Source: a virus. Taken from it: a stretch of DNA of 33,182 nt. The stretch covers positions 1-33,182 of the IMG/VR virus record IMGVR_UViG_3300010370_007116. The stretch is one strand, 5' to 3'. Made by a program: the position numbers and the translations under genes. Each line of letters begins with the position of its first letter. Within the stretch, counting starts at the first letter, position 1. This document shows positions 26,249 through 33,182 of the stretch, one piece after another. The notes below the pieces were generated by a model that saw only the letters and a list, made by a program, of their open reading frames with translations, was not told the DNA's origin and made no database searches.

Positions 26249-27184
26249 ATGCCACTCTGGGGTAGAAATGATCAAGCCGTTACGGTGAGCGCAAACGTTC
26301 AAACAACTAACGGTGCACCGATCGGTACATATACAGCTGTTAAATTAGGTGGTGGGGGTAATGCTCACTTCGGTAATACAGCTGGTTCACGTGCTAACGT
26401 AGATGTTCAGATGTTCAGCAACGCGACTCCTGGCGCATTCCTACCTGGAATGGCAGTCGGAGTTTTCGGTGTATCCGCAACTGAACAAGCCAATAACAAA
26501 ACAAATGCAAAAGAGCATGGTGCTCATGCTGGATGGAATATTCGTAGAGCCGGTACCGGTCCTGTTGTTTCATTCACTGTTACTGCTGCAGGTTCTAGAT
26601 TTGCCAATGGCGAGACTATTAGAGTTTCTAATGGAACAACCAATGCTGTAGGTACCGTTGTTACAAATGCAACATCAAATATGGTTGCTGTTTCAGTAAC
26701 TTCAGGTGGTGCAGGATTTACCAATACAGCAATTGCAGTCATTGGTTTCAATAGAGAAAGACACGTCGACGAAATCAAATACACCGGTACTGCTACAGGC
26801 TATTCAAATACAGATTTGATTACTGTATCCAACGGTACAATCAATGCAACTGCCACAGTAGCTACAAATGCGACCGGTGGTACATTGACATTTACTATTA
26901 CCAATCCGGGTCTATTCTCAAATACAGCTGCAAATACTACTGCAGTCGTTACAATTGCTAATTCTACTGGTGGTGCATCTGGTGGTTCCGGTGCAACATT
27001 CTCAGCAAATCTTGTACCTTCAACTGGTGGAACAGTTACCATTACTCTAGGTGGACGTGCTGGTAGAGTTCACTTAGAAACTCTAGTAGCCATGGGAAGC
27101 CTAGGTGCACAAACAGCTGCTTATGGTACTCCAGCTACTGCAAATGATGCATCTAGCGATAATACTTACTTCCCTGGTACGTAA
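26249..27184 (+). CDS. Gly/Thr-rich virion protein (311 aa)
   Basis: Starts MPLWGRNDQAVTVSANVQTTNGAPIGTYTAVKLGGGG, a start seen in T4-like marine phage structural proteins. Two tandem beta-rich units, roughly VSFTVTAAGSRFANGETIRVSNGTTN... (about 105-165) and IKYTGTATGYSNTDLITVSNGTINATATVATNATGG... (about 175-235), suggest repeated Ig- or collagen-free beta domains on the particle surface. AGGAG precedes ATG 26249, and an A/T-rich element (TAAATAAATAAG) like a degenerate late box lies at 26213-26224. Confidence 0.8.
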   Translation: MPLWGRNDQAVTVSANVQTTNGAPIGTYTAVKLGGGGNAHFGNTAGSRANVDVQMFSNATPGAFLPGMAVGVFGVSATEQANNKTNAKEHGAHAGWNIRRAGTGPVVSFTVTAAGSRFANGETIRVSNGTTNAVGTVVTNATSNMVAVSVTSGGAGFTNTAIAVIGFNRERHVDEIKYTGTATGYSNTDLITVSNGTINATATVATNATGGTLTFTITNPGLFSNTAANTTAVVTIANSTGGASGGSGATFSANLVPSTGGTVTITLGGRAGRVHLETLVAMGSLGAQTAAYGTPATANDASSDNTYFPGT

Positions 27185-27200
27185 GAGAAACTAGTATATA

Positions 27201-27470
27201 ATGTCAGAGATTAAAGTATCAGCACTTCCTGTATCAAACACCCTGTCTGCAAATGACAGGGTGGTGATTTTAACTAATACATCATCAAGTGCTAATTTAA
27301 AGACAATATCTGCTACAAATTTTGCAAATGGTTTTCTAGTTAAGAAAACTACACCTGTCTCAAATACAGCAAATGGTACTGCTGGGCAGATTGCATATGA
27401 TAATACTTATTTTTATGTCTGCGTCGCTAATAATAAGTGGGGTAGAGCTTCTCTTGAATTATCTTGGTAA
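27201..27470 (+). CDS. small structural/fibre-like protein (89 aa)
   Basis: The product MSEIKVSALPVSNTLSANDRVVILTNTSSSANLKTISATNFANGF...GTAGQIAYDNTYFYVCVANNKWGRASLELSW. The pattern 'A.DR.V.LTN.S....TI.A..FA' followed by GTAGQIAYD..Y.Y.CVA.NKW.R is typical of phage tail-fibre or baseplate-associated modules. Small and beta-rich. Its stop overlaps the next start (TAATG). Confidence 0.75.
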   Translation: MSEIKVSALPVSNTLSANDRVVILTNTSSSANLKTISATNFANGFLVKKTTPVSNTANGTAGQIAYDNTYFYVCVANNKWGRASLELSW

Positions 27471-27865
27471 TGCGAGATTACTTGACGGATGAAAATTTTA
27501 TAATATTCTGCGCTCGTGTATATGACAATCCGAGCGCAGAATCAACCGAAGAGTTTTTAGAAGATTTAAATAGAATAAAGTATATAAAAAAGTTATTGAC
27601 TAGATATCAAGAATCCGGTGAGTTAAAGGAAAGATTGATATTAAATCATATAATAACTTTACATAATTGTTTTGGTGTTCATTTAGCTAGAATATTATTT
27701 TTAAAAATAGAAAATTCTTTTCATTGTATAAAACCATTTTTGATACTTTTAAATGCACTTCCTGACGTGATTCATAATGTAGGTAAATATTCCAAAATAT
27801 ATACCGATGAAATACCTCTTGATATAAAAATAGTAGAAGCACTCAGGGGAATAAAAAATGCGTAG
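27470..27865 (+). CDS. conserved T4-like hypothetical protein (131 aa)
   Basis: ATG 27470 overlaps the preceding TAA. The product MRDYLTDENFIIFCARVYDNPSAESTEEFLEDLNRIKYIKKLLTRYQESGELKERLILNHIITLHNCFGVHLARILFLKI... is helical, with HNCFGVHLARILFLKI as a conserved-looking core. This sequence style is known from marine T4-like phages beside structural genes, with no assigned function. No membrane anchor is certain. Confidence 0.8.
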   Translation: MRDYLTDENFIIFCARVYDNPSAESTEEFLEDLNRIKYIKKLLTRYQESGELKERLILNHIITLHNCFGVHLARILFLKIENSFHCIKPFLILLNALPDVIHNVGKYSKIYTDEIPLDIKIVEALRGIKNA

Positions 27866-28040
27866 TATACAAGAAACCGAAACAACCGGTCCTACGAATG
27901 CAGCAGGAAGTGGAAGTATTGCTGGTATAGGTGTTGAACCCAATGCAGAACCAGGTGTTTATCCTAAGAAAAAGAAACTTAGACAGTTATTTCCTATGCT
28001 CAAGCGTAATCCCCTAAGCTCATTAAAGCCAAAGATCTAA
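27858..28040 (+). CDS. small conserved protein (60 aa)
   Basis: Overlaps the preceding gene by eight bases; AGGGG lies just upstream. The product RSIQETETTGPTNAAGSGSIAGIGVEPNAEPGVYPKKKKLRQLFPMLKRNPLSSLKPKI has a Gly/Asn/Pro-rich middle and a basic C-terminus. The 'TGPTN..GSG.IAG.GV.P..EPGV' core recurs in T4-like marine phages. Function unknown. Confidence 0.75.
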   Translation: MRSIQETETTGPTNAAGSGSIAGIGVEPNAEPGVYPKKKKLRQLFPMLKRNPLSSLKPKI

Positions 28041-28044
28041 TTCA

Positions 28045-28437
28045 ATGGCTGCCGACTTTGAAAATAGATTTAACAAGATAGACGATGCAATACAAAGACT
28101 TGCAGCCGTTTCATCAGATTTATCAAAAATGCTTGCCGTGCATGAGCAAAGATTAACACAACAGGAAAAAAGTTCCGACAACATCGTTATGCTTCTCGAA
28201 AAGCGTAGAGAAGACTTGGAATTAAAATTAAAAGAAGTATATGAAACCATGCGCGAAGAAGATGGCGCTATTTTAGATGAAATTAAAAAATCTAGAATTG
28301 CTTCCGATGAACATCATGAAAGGATGGAAGCAAAGGTATCAAAGCTAGAAAGATTAGCTTTAATGGCGATGGGTTCAGCTGTAACCATCGGATTTATTAT
28401 GGGCTTGGTCGAAAGATACTATAAACTTATTTTTTAG
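28045..28437 (+). CDS. coiled-coil protein with C-terminal membrane anchor
   Basis: 130 aa: a long heptad-rich coiled coil (about 5-105) followed by one transmembrane helix (ALMAMGSAVTIGFIMGLVERYY, about 108-127). This resembles the topology of XhlA-type lysis accessory proteins and of phage DUF7201-like proteins. A holin, anti-holin or baseplate-membrane role is possible. It is the last gene before the primase promoter and has no terminator behind it. Confidence 0.7.
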   Translation: MAADFENRFNKIDDAIQRLAAVSSDLSKMLAVHEQRLTQQEKSSDNIVMLLEKRREDLELKLKEVYETMREEDGAILDEIKKSRIASDEHHERMEAKVSKLERLALMAMGSAVTIGFIMGLVERYYKLIF

Positions 28438-28465
28438 TTTACATCCTGCTAAACCTGTGTATAAT
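28438..28465 (+). promoter_or_regulatory. sigma70-like promoter of primase
   Basis: TTTACA (28438-28443), 16 bases, TATAAT (28460-28465). The start site (about 28472) falls within a perfect 12-base inverted repeat. Confidence 0.7.
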
Positions 28466-28500
28466 ACTCTATGAGTCAATGAGGTAATATAGAGTATTAT
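28461..28500 (+). repeat. 12-bp perfect inverted repeat at primase start
   Basis: ATAATACTCTAT (28461-28472) and ATAGAGTATTAT (28489-28500) flank a 16-base centre that carries the GAGG ribosome-binding site. The right arm ends two bases before ATG 28502. It may be a DNA operator or, in read-through RNA, a hairpin presenting the ribosome-binding site in its loop. Confidence 0.9.
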
Positions 28501-28501
28501 C

Positions 28502-29527
28502 ATGTATTGGTTAGAGCAAAAATATATCGGACTTCTGTCAAGTCGTCTCCGAAATTACAAGAGAAAGAGTAATACGCTATATAACTTCTCTTGTATTTTT
28601 TGTGGTGATTCACATTCTGATTCCAAAAAGGCCCGTGGTTATCTATACGAAAAGAAAGGGAAGGTCCTATATCATTGCCACAATTGTAATGTAACATATG
28701 GATTTGAAAAGTTTCTTAAGGAAATTGATTCCCTTCTACATTCCGAATATTCTCTGGAAAAATTAAAGGATACAAAACCTTTAAAGGATCCAGAACTTGA
28801 AATCTTTATCAATAAAATGAGAACACCTATCTATCTTCAGTCTGGTCCATTAAAAGGATTGAAGAAGGTAAGTCAACTCCAACCATCACACCCATGTAAA
28901 GTATTTGTTAAAAACCGCATGATACCTAATCCATATCATGCAAAGATGTTTTTTATTCCTAAGTTCATGACATGGGCAAATGAAATTATCCCAAATAAAT
29001 TTGATGATGAGGCTTTGCTATATGATGAACCAAGGCTATTAATTCCATTTTTTAATAGTGAAAATATGATGCATGCCTTTCAAGGGCGCTCATTGGATTC
29101 CAAAAGCAAAACAAGATATATCACAATAGTAAATGATGAATCAACACCCAAAGTTTATGGTTTGGATACAATAGATTTCAATAAAAAAGTTTATTGTTTT
29201 GAAGGACCGATTGATTCAATGTTTATTCCTAATTCAATTGCTACTGCTGGTGGTGATCTAGTATCCACAATCAAAGACTTTCCCAAAAAGAATATTGTTG
29301 TTGTTTATGATAATGAAAGATTTTCCAAAGATACTGTAAATAAAATTGATAAGGCAATTATGAATGGATATAATGTCTGCATTTGGCCAACAAATTTTGA
29401 CCAGAAAGATGTTAATGATGCCATTCTTGCTGGATTGAGTTCTGAATTTATTAAACACATCATTGATACAAATACGTATAGGGATCTGGCAGCCAAGCTA
29501 GCTTTGAACTACTGGAAAAGAGCATGA
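28502..29527 (+). CDS. 61: DNA primase (T4 gp61-like)
   Basis: 341 aa. A zinc-binding domain with C31-x2-C34 and C59-x2-C62, then a TOPRIM catalytic domain with CFEGPIDSMF (invariant E) and IVVVYDNE (D-x-E). It makes RNA primers for lagging-strand synthesis with the gp41 helicase. It is separated from gp41 by the structural module, and it has its own promoter. It overlaps the next gene by four bases (ATGA). Confidence 0.94.
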   Translation: MYWLEQKYIGLLSSRLRNYKRKSNTLYNFSCIFCGDSHSDSKKARGYLYEKKGKVLYHCHNCNVTYGFEKFLKEIDSLLHSEYSLEKLKDTKPLKDPELEIFINKMRTPIYLQSGPLKGLKKVSQLQPSHPCKVFVKNRMIPNPYHAKMFFIPKFMTWANEIIPNKFDDEALLYDEPRLLIPFFNSENMMHAFQGRSLDSKSKTRYITIVNDESTPKVYGLDTIDFNKKVYCFEGPIDSMFIPNSIATAGGDLVSTIKDFPKKNIVVVYDNERFSKDTVNKIDKAIMNGYNVCIWPTNFDQKDVNDAILAGLSSEFIKHIIDTNTYRDLAAKLALNYWKRA

Positions 29528-29829
29528 ATCTAGAATCATTTTTTGATGAGGAAGAATCTACCCAATATAATACTGAAATCGATGTAGAAACACGTAAACG
29601 AATTAAAGTTTCAGTCTATGCATATCTCTATGAATATGCAGGTATTAGTGTTATCAGTGATAGTGAATATGATCAACTGGCATTGACCATTGATTTGAGT
29701 ATTAATACCAGGCGCCCAGACCTTGATAAATGGTTTAGAGATAATTTCAGTCCATATACAGGAATGTGGATTCGGAAACATCCAGAACGGCAAAGAATTG
29801 CTGAAATAGCCAACAAATACTTTGTTTGA
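29524..29829 (+). CDS. conserved small protein, ligase Ia-like segment
   Basis: 101 aa. The stretch RIKVSVYAYLYEYAGISVISDSEYDQLA resembles the helical Ia motif of NAD-dependent DNA ligases (Y.....iSD.eYDqL), although no KxDG catalytic motif follows, so it cannot be a ligase by itself. The rest is HPERQRIAEIANKYF. Similar proteins follow gp61 in T4-like marine phages. An NMN- or NAD-binding role is a guess. Confidence 0.75.
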   Translation: MNLESFFDEEESTQYNTEIDVETRKRIKVSVYAYLYEYAGISVISDSEYDQLALTIDLSINTRRPDLDKWFRDNFSPYTGMWIRKHPERQRIAEIANKYFV

Positions 29830-29854
29830 CTTATACTGTCGTATACAGTATAAT
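29826..29854 (+). promoter_or_regulatory. sigma70-like promoter with internal palindrome
   Basis: TTGACT (29826-29831) overlapping the preceding stop, 17 bases, TATAAT (29849-29854). TTATACTGT (29831-29839) and ACAGTATAA (29845-29853) form a perfect nine-base inverted repeat filling the spacer and both inner box edges. It would drive the 63-aa gene, thyX and nrdA. Confidence 0.8.
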
Positions 29855-29882
29855 ATATAGTGACCCATACGGAGATTAGATC

Positions 29883-30074
29883 ATGAAAATTAAAATTGTT
29901 GAAATTATTGATCTATCAAACGGCAATGCACGATTGGTTCTGGATGTTGATGCAGAATCAATTATGGCATTTTTTAAGATTGGATTAATCCATGTTCTAG
30001 AAACTGCTGCTAAACAAGTTATTGATCAAGAAAAAGATATTGACGATTCCGGAGAAATTGATGAACCACGCTAA
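29883..30074 (+). CDS. small conserved protein (63 aa)
   Basis: CGGAG precedes ATG 29883. The product MKIKIVEIIDLSNGNARLVLDVDAESIMAFFKIGLIHVLETAAKQVIDQEKDIDDSGEIDEPR has a beta-hairpin-like start, a helix and a strongly acidic tail. Small acidic proteins of this look lie before nucleotide metabolism genes in T4-like marine phages. It overlaps thyX by 14 bases. Function unknown. Confidence 0.75.
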   Translation: MKIKIVEIIDLSNGNARLVLDVDAESIMAFFKIGLIHVLETAAKQVIDQEKDIDDSGEIDEPR

Positions 30075-30714
30075 GGTTGTTGCTATTACCAATCCTCTGA
30101 TTGAGGGTGTTCCTTCCGCAGCAGATTTTATTGCATATGCTGCTCGAGTCTCCAATCCAGCAAACCAGATGAATATGGAGACATCTTCTCGACTACTACG
30201 TTATTGTATTCGGAACAGTCATTGGTCTGTATTTGAAATGGTAAATGTAGTGATGTCTATAGAAACTACTCGTGACATTGCTCGACAAATTCTTCGCCAT
30301 CGTTCATTTGCATTTCAAGAATTCAGTCAACGTTATGCCGATCCGCTTGAAGATCTAGGATTTGTCACTCGTGAGGCAAGACTTCAGGACAAAAAGAATC
30401 GGCAGAATAGTATTGAAATCGATAATGAAGATCTTAGCGAAACTTGGAACGTCATGCAAAAGATTGTCCAAACTGCTGCTAAGGATGCCTATAAATGGGC
30501 AATCGAGAATGAAATTGCTAAGGAGCAAGCACGATCAGTCCTACCAGAAGGACTGACTATTTCGCGTATGTATATGAATGGAACTCTACGTAGCTGGATC
30601 CACTATTGTGGATTACGTATGGGTAATGGGACTCAAAAAGAGCATAGAGAAGTTGCAGCATCTGCATGGGATCAATTATCTCTATATTTCAAATTTTTAA
30701 CAGAAAATCAATAA
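30061..30714 (+). CDS. thyX: flavin-dependent thymidylate synthase ThyX
   Basis: 217 aa from ATG 30061 (GGAG eight bases upstream). It converts dUMP to dTMP with methylene-tetrahydrofolate, FAD and NADPH. The ThyX signature is R79-H-R-S-F-A-F-Q-E-F-S-Q-R91-Y (RHRxxxxxExSxRY). A second FAD/dUMP segment is EQARSVLPEGLTISRMYMNGTLRSWIHYCGLR. A start at 30022 would add residues encoded by the preceding gene and is unlikely. It sits with nrdA in a deoxynucleotide operon. Confidence 0.95.
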   Translation: MNHAKVVAITNPLIEGVPSAADFIAYAARVSNPANQMNMETSSRLLRYCIRNSHWSVFEMVNVVMSIETTRDIARQILRHRSFAFQEFSQRYADPLEDLGFVTREARLQDKKNRQNSIEIDNEDLSETWNVMQKIVQTAAKDAYKWAIENEIAKEQARSVLPEGLTISRMYMNGTLRSWIHYCGLRMGNGTQKEHREVAASAWDQLSLYFKFLTENQ

Positions 30715-30723
30715 GAGGCAAGT

Positions 30724-33012
30724 ATGATCAGAGTCACAAAGAGGGATGGGAGGCTTGAACCCCTTGACCTAAACAAGTTCCATCGTGTAGTTTCTTGGGC
30801 ATGTGAAGGTCTAACAGGAGTTAGCGAAAGCGAAATTGAAATCAAGTCTCGTGTTCAATTCTATGACAAGATCAAGAGTGTTGATATTCACGAGACTCTG
30901 ATTAAGGCTGCCTCAGAACTTATTTCTGAAGATACTCCAAACTATCAGTATGTCGCGTCAAGGCTGATCAATTATCATCTTCGTAAAGAAGTCTATGCTC
31001 AGCCAGAACCTATTGATTTATTTGATCATATCATGCATGTTGTCACCCATGGCTATTATGATAAGGAAATTGTCTTTAGCTACGATGAGAATGAAATTCG
31101 TGCGCTAAACGATTACATCGATCATGATCGTGATTTCAACATTGCCTATGCTGGAATGGAACAATTCCGCGGAAAGTATCTAATCAAGAATCGCGTTACC
31201 AGTCGTTTTTATGAAACTCCACAGATGGCATTTATGTTGATTGCCATGACTCTCTTTAAGAATTATGATAGGAGCACCCGCCTGAAGTGGGTGAAAGATT
31301 TTTATGACTCTGTCTCAACTTTTCAGATATCGCTACCTACCCCTATCATGGCGGGTCTACGTAGCCCACAAAAGCAATTTTCCTCTTGTGTATTAATCGA
31401 AACGGATGATTCCCTTGACTCAATTAATGCAACATCATCAGCGATTGTCAAGTATGTCTCCCAGAAAGCTGGGATTGGTATTGGCGCTGGTCGTATTCGT
31501 GCTATTGGTTCTTCAATTCGTAACGGAGATACTTCTCACACTGGCGTTATTCCATTTTTTAAGCTATTCCAGTCTGCTGTAAAGAGTTGTTCCCAGGGTG
31601 GAGTTCGTGGTGGTGCCGCAACTCTTTACTATCCCATTTGGCATCTAGAAGTTGAAGACCTACTAGTATTGAAGAACAACAAGGGTGTTGAAGAGAACCG
31701 AATTCGACATCTCGATTATTCTGTTCAATTCAATAAGGTAATGTATGAGCGTCTATTAACTGGTGGAAACATCACACTGTTTTCTCCAAATGATGTTCCA
31801 GAGATGTATGATGCATTCTTTGTTGACGTTGAAAAGTTTAGAGCACTCTATGAACAGGCAGAAGCCAATCCAAGTCTGAGGAAGAAAGTTGTTCCAGCTA
31901 TCGATCTATTCTCTCAATTCATTCAAGAACGTAAGGATACGGGTCGTATCTACCTGATGAATGTTGATCATGCAAACGATCATGGTGCATTTATTAAAGA
32001 AGTTGCTCCTATTCATCAGTCAAATCTCTGCAGCGAGATAGATCTTCCGACCACACCTATGAAACATATTTTTGATACAGCAGGGGAAATCTCTCTATGC
32101 ACTCTTGCTGCAATCAACTGGGGTAAAATCAAAACACCAGAAGACTTCGAAATGCCTTGCAAACTAGCGGTCAGGGCTCTTGATGAACTACTTGACTATC
32201 AAGACTATCCAGTGATTTCTGCAGAAAATGGAACAAAGAATCGTAGACCTCTTGGTGTGGGCATCATCAATCTAGCTTATTGGCTAGCAAAGAATGATCT
32301 TACATATCAGAATATTGATACAGAAGGGCTACAAAAAATCCATGAGTACGCCGAGGCTTGGTCTTACTATCTAATTAAAGCTTCTATTGAGCTAGCAATG
32401 GAAAAGGGCTGTTGCCCAAGATATACTGAGACAAAGTATGGTTCTGGTATACTACCTATTGACACCTACAAGAAAGAGGTTGACGAATTAGTTGAACCAA
32501 GATATAATATGGACTGGGAATCTCTACGTGAAAAGCTAGTCAATTACGGAATTCGTAACTCTACTTTAATGGCACTGATGCCAGCAGAAACTTCTGCACA
32601 GGTAAGTAACTCAACTAATGGTATCGAGCCGATCCGTTCTCTAGTTACTGTTAAAGTCTCTAAAGATGGGGTTCTGAAGCAGGTTGCACCAGAAGTTCGT
32701 AAGCTAAAAAATAAATATGATCTGCTTTGGGAACAACGTTCTCCGGAAGGATATCTAAAAATCTGTGCAATCCTACAGAAGTTTATTGATCAGGGTATTT
32801 CGGTCAATACAAGTTATAATCCTCAATTCTATGAGGGTGATGAAATTCCATTGTCTGAACTAATTAGACACATTGTCATGTTTTATAAGTATGGTGGTAA
32901 GCAACTGTATTATTTCAATACATTTGATGGTGCGGGCGAAGCTCCGTCTGAGCTACCAGAACTTCAACAATCTGATATTAATGAAGAGGATTGTGATTCC
33001 TGCAAAATTTGA
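30724..33012 (+). CDS. nrdA: class Ia ribonucleotide reductase, large subunit
   Basis: 762 aa, the same size as E. coli NrdA (761). An N-terminal ATP cone (1-95, VTKRDGRLEPLDLNK) suggests dATP feedback control. The catalytic domain has C222 (FSSCVLIETDD), NLCSEIDLPT, the radical-path GKQLYYFNTFDG and the flexible C-terminal CDSC pair for thioredoxin or glutaredoxin. It reduces ribonucleoside diphosphates together with NrdB, which is not in the window and probably follows. AGAGG precedes ATG 30724. Confidence 0.97.
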   Translation: MIRVTKRDGRLEPLDLNKFHRVVSWACEGLTGVSESEIEIKSRVQFYDKIKSVDIHETLIKAASELISEDTPNYQYVASRLINYHLRKEVYAQPEPIDLFDHIMHVVTHGYYDKEIVFSYDENEIRALNDYIDHDRDFNIAYAGMEQFRGKYLIKNRVTSRFYETPQMAFMLIAMTLFKNYDRSTRLKWVKDFYDSVSTFQISLPTPIMAGLRSPQKQFSSCVLIETDDSLDSINATSSAIVKYVSQKAGIGIGAGRIRAIGSSIRNGDTSHTGVIPFFKLFQSAVKSCSQGGVRGGAATLYYPIWHLEVEDLLVLKNNKGVEENRIRHLDYSVQFNKVMYERLLTGGNITLFSPNDVPEMYDAFFVDVEKFRALYEQAEANPSLRKKVVPAIDLFSQFIQERKDTGRIYLMNVDHANDHGAFIKEVAPIHQSNLCSEIDLPTTPMKHIFDTAGEISLCTLAAINWGKIKTPEDFEMPCKLAVRALDELLDYQDYPVISAENGTKNRRPLGVGIINLAYWLAKNDLTYQNIDTEGLQKIHEYAEAWSYYLIKASIELAMEKGCCPRYTETKYGSGILPIDTYKKEVDELVEPRYNMDWESLREKLVNYGIRNSTLMALMPAETSAQVSNSTNGIEPIRSLVTVKVSKDGVLKQVAPEVRKLKNKYDLLWEQRSPEGYLKICAILQKFIDQGISVNTSYNPQFYEGDEIPLSELIRHIVMFYKYGGKQLYYFNTFDGAGEAPSELPELQQSDINEEDCDSCKI

Positions 33013-33182
33013 TTCAATTAAACCCACCTTTGCCCTTAATTACACCTAAGGGCAAAGCTCTTGCCCATTTTCTAATTGATTATGGAATTGAACATAATTT
33101 ATTTTGGGTTTGTTTTCAACAAGAAACAGGTGAATGTTGGACATGGGACAACAAAGATATTCGAGCTGATAAAAATATATCA
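33009..33182 (+). CDS. small conserved protein, cut by window end
   Basis: The frame LIQLNPPLPLITPKGKALAHFLIDYGIEHNLFWVCFQQETGECWTWDNKDIRADKNIS continues past the window. It resembles a short protein that follows nrdA in T4-like marine phages (LIQLNPP.PL.TPKGKA...DYG.EH...WV.F.D.TGE.WTW.N..IR). The likely start is TTG 33009, overlapping the nrdA stop; the ribosome-binding site is not well placed. Function unknown. A perfect 11-base inverted repeat lies within its first codons. Confidence 0.7.
   Translation, partial: MIQLNPPLPLITPKGKALAHFLIDYGIEHNLFWVCFQQETGECWTWDNKDIRADKNIS
33028..33057 (+). repeat. 11-bp inverted repeat in gene start
   Basis: CTTTGCCCTTA (33028-33038) and TAAGGGCAAAG (33047-33057) with an eight-base loop. 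There is no T-run, so it is not a classical terminator; it lies inside coding sequence. Confidence 0.85.

Noticed and set aside
26524-27042. Two minus-strand frames (80-86 aa)
   Set aside because: They are shadows of the repetitive Gly/Thr-rich virion gene.
1-33182. CRISPR arrays, transposons, integrase or attachment sites
   Set aside because: No regularly spaced repeats, transposase or integrase motifs were seen; the phage appears strictly lytic in this window.

Overview
The window looks like part of a large, AT-rich, T4-type (Tevenvirinae-like or marine 'exo-T4') myovirus genome. The replication genes are classic T4 types: gp43 family-B polymerase, UvsX recombinase, gp41 DnaB-type helicase and gp61 primase. 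They are joined by class I ribonucleotide reductase and flavin-dependent thymidylate synthase, and exact T4-type late promoter octamers (TATAAATA) recur. Three features point to an alphaproteobacterial host: a circularly permuted two-piece tmRNA whose tag begins AANDN and ends RLAA, a DUF1127 protein, and the resemblance of the gene set (pstS, speD, hsp20, GH19 lysozyme) to marine T4-like phages. No host name can be read from the sequence. All family assignments come from reading motifs, not from database searches.

Layout. Positions 1-7000 hold a translation island with 23 tRNA genes for 17 amino acids. Interleaved with them are a two-piece tmRNA (about 4339-4637), a TrmH-type 2'-O-methyltransferase, a class II aldolase-like protein, a PstS-like phosphate-binding protein, a SAM methyltransferase, several tiny genes and several unexplained but strongly structured RNA-like segments. 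Positions 7000-10890 hold speD, small orphan genes, a minus-strand two-component spanin pair (Rz/Rz1-like), an Hsp20 chaperone, a DUF1127 protein and a GH19 endolysin, served by several sigma70-like promoters. Positions 10900-16820 are the replication block. At 16836-16993 a late-promoter-like octamer, a cloverleaf-like RNA and a strong terminator close that block.

Positions 17000-28440 are a late/virion module of conserved T4-like structural or virion-associated proteins. It includes a protein combining a KxDG nucleotidyltransferase-like region with an adenylyltransferase domain, a Dps-like ferritin, a long repeat-bearing acidic/basic protein, Gly/Thr-rich surface proteins and a coiled-coil plus membrane-anchor protein. 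Positions 28440-33182 hold the primase, small conserved genes, thyX and nrdA, ending in a truncated small conserved gene.

How the parts could work together. The tRNA array, tmRNA and tRNA methyltransferase would support phage translation in a host with different codon use. PstS, NrdA and ThyX would feed phosphate and nucleotides into replication. SpeD would supply polyamines for DNA packing. Hsp20 and Dps would protect proteins and DNA. The GH19 enzyme and spanins would act in lysis. The most unusual signals are the phage tmRNA, the systematically altered T-loops and odd arms of the phage tRNAs, four or more orphan structured RNAs, and early promoters with perfect palindromes placed between -35 and -10 or across the start site.
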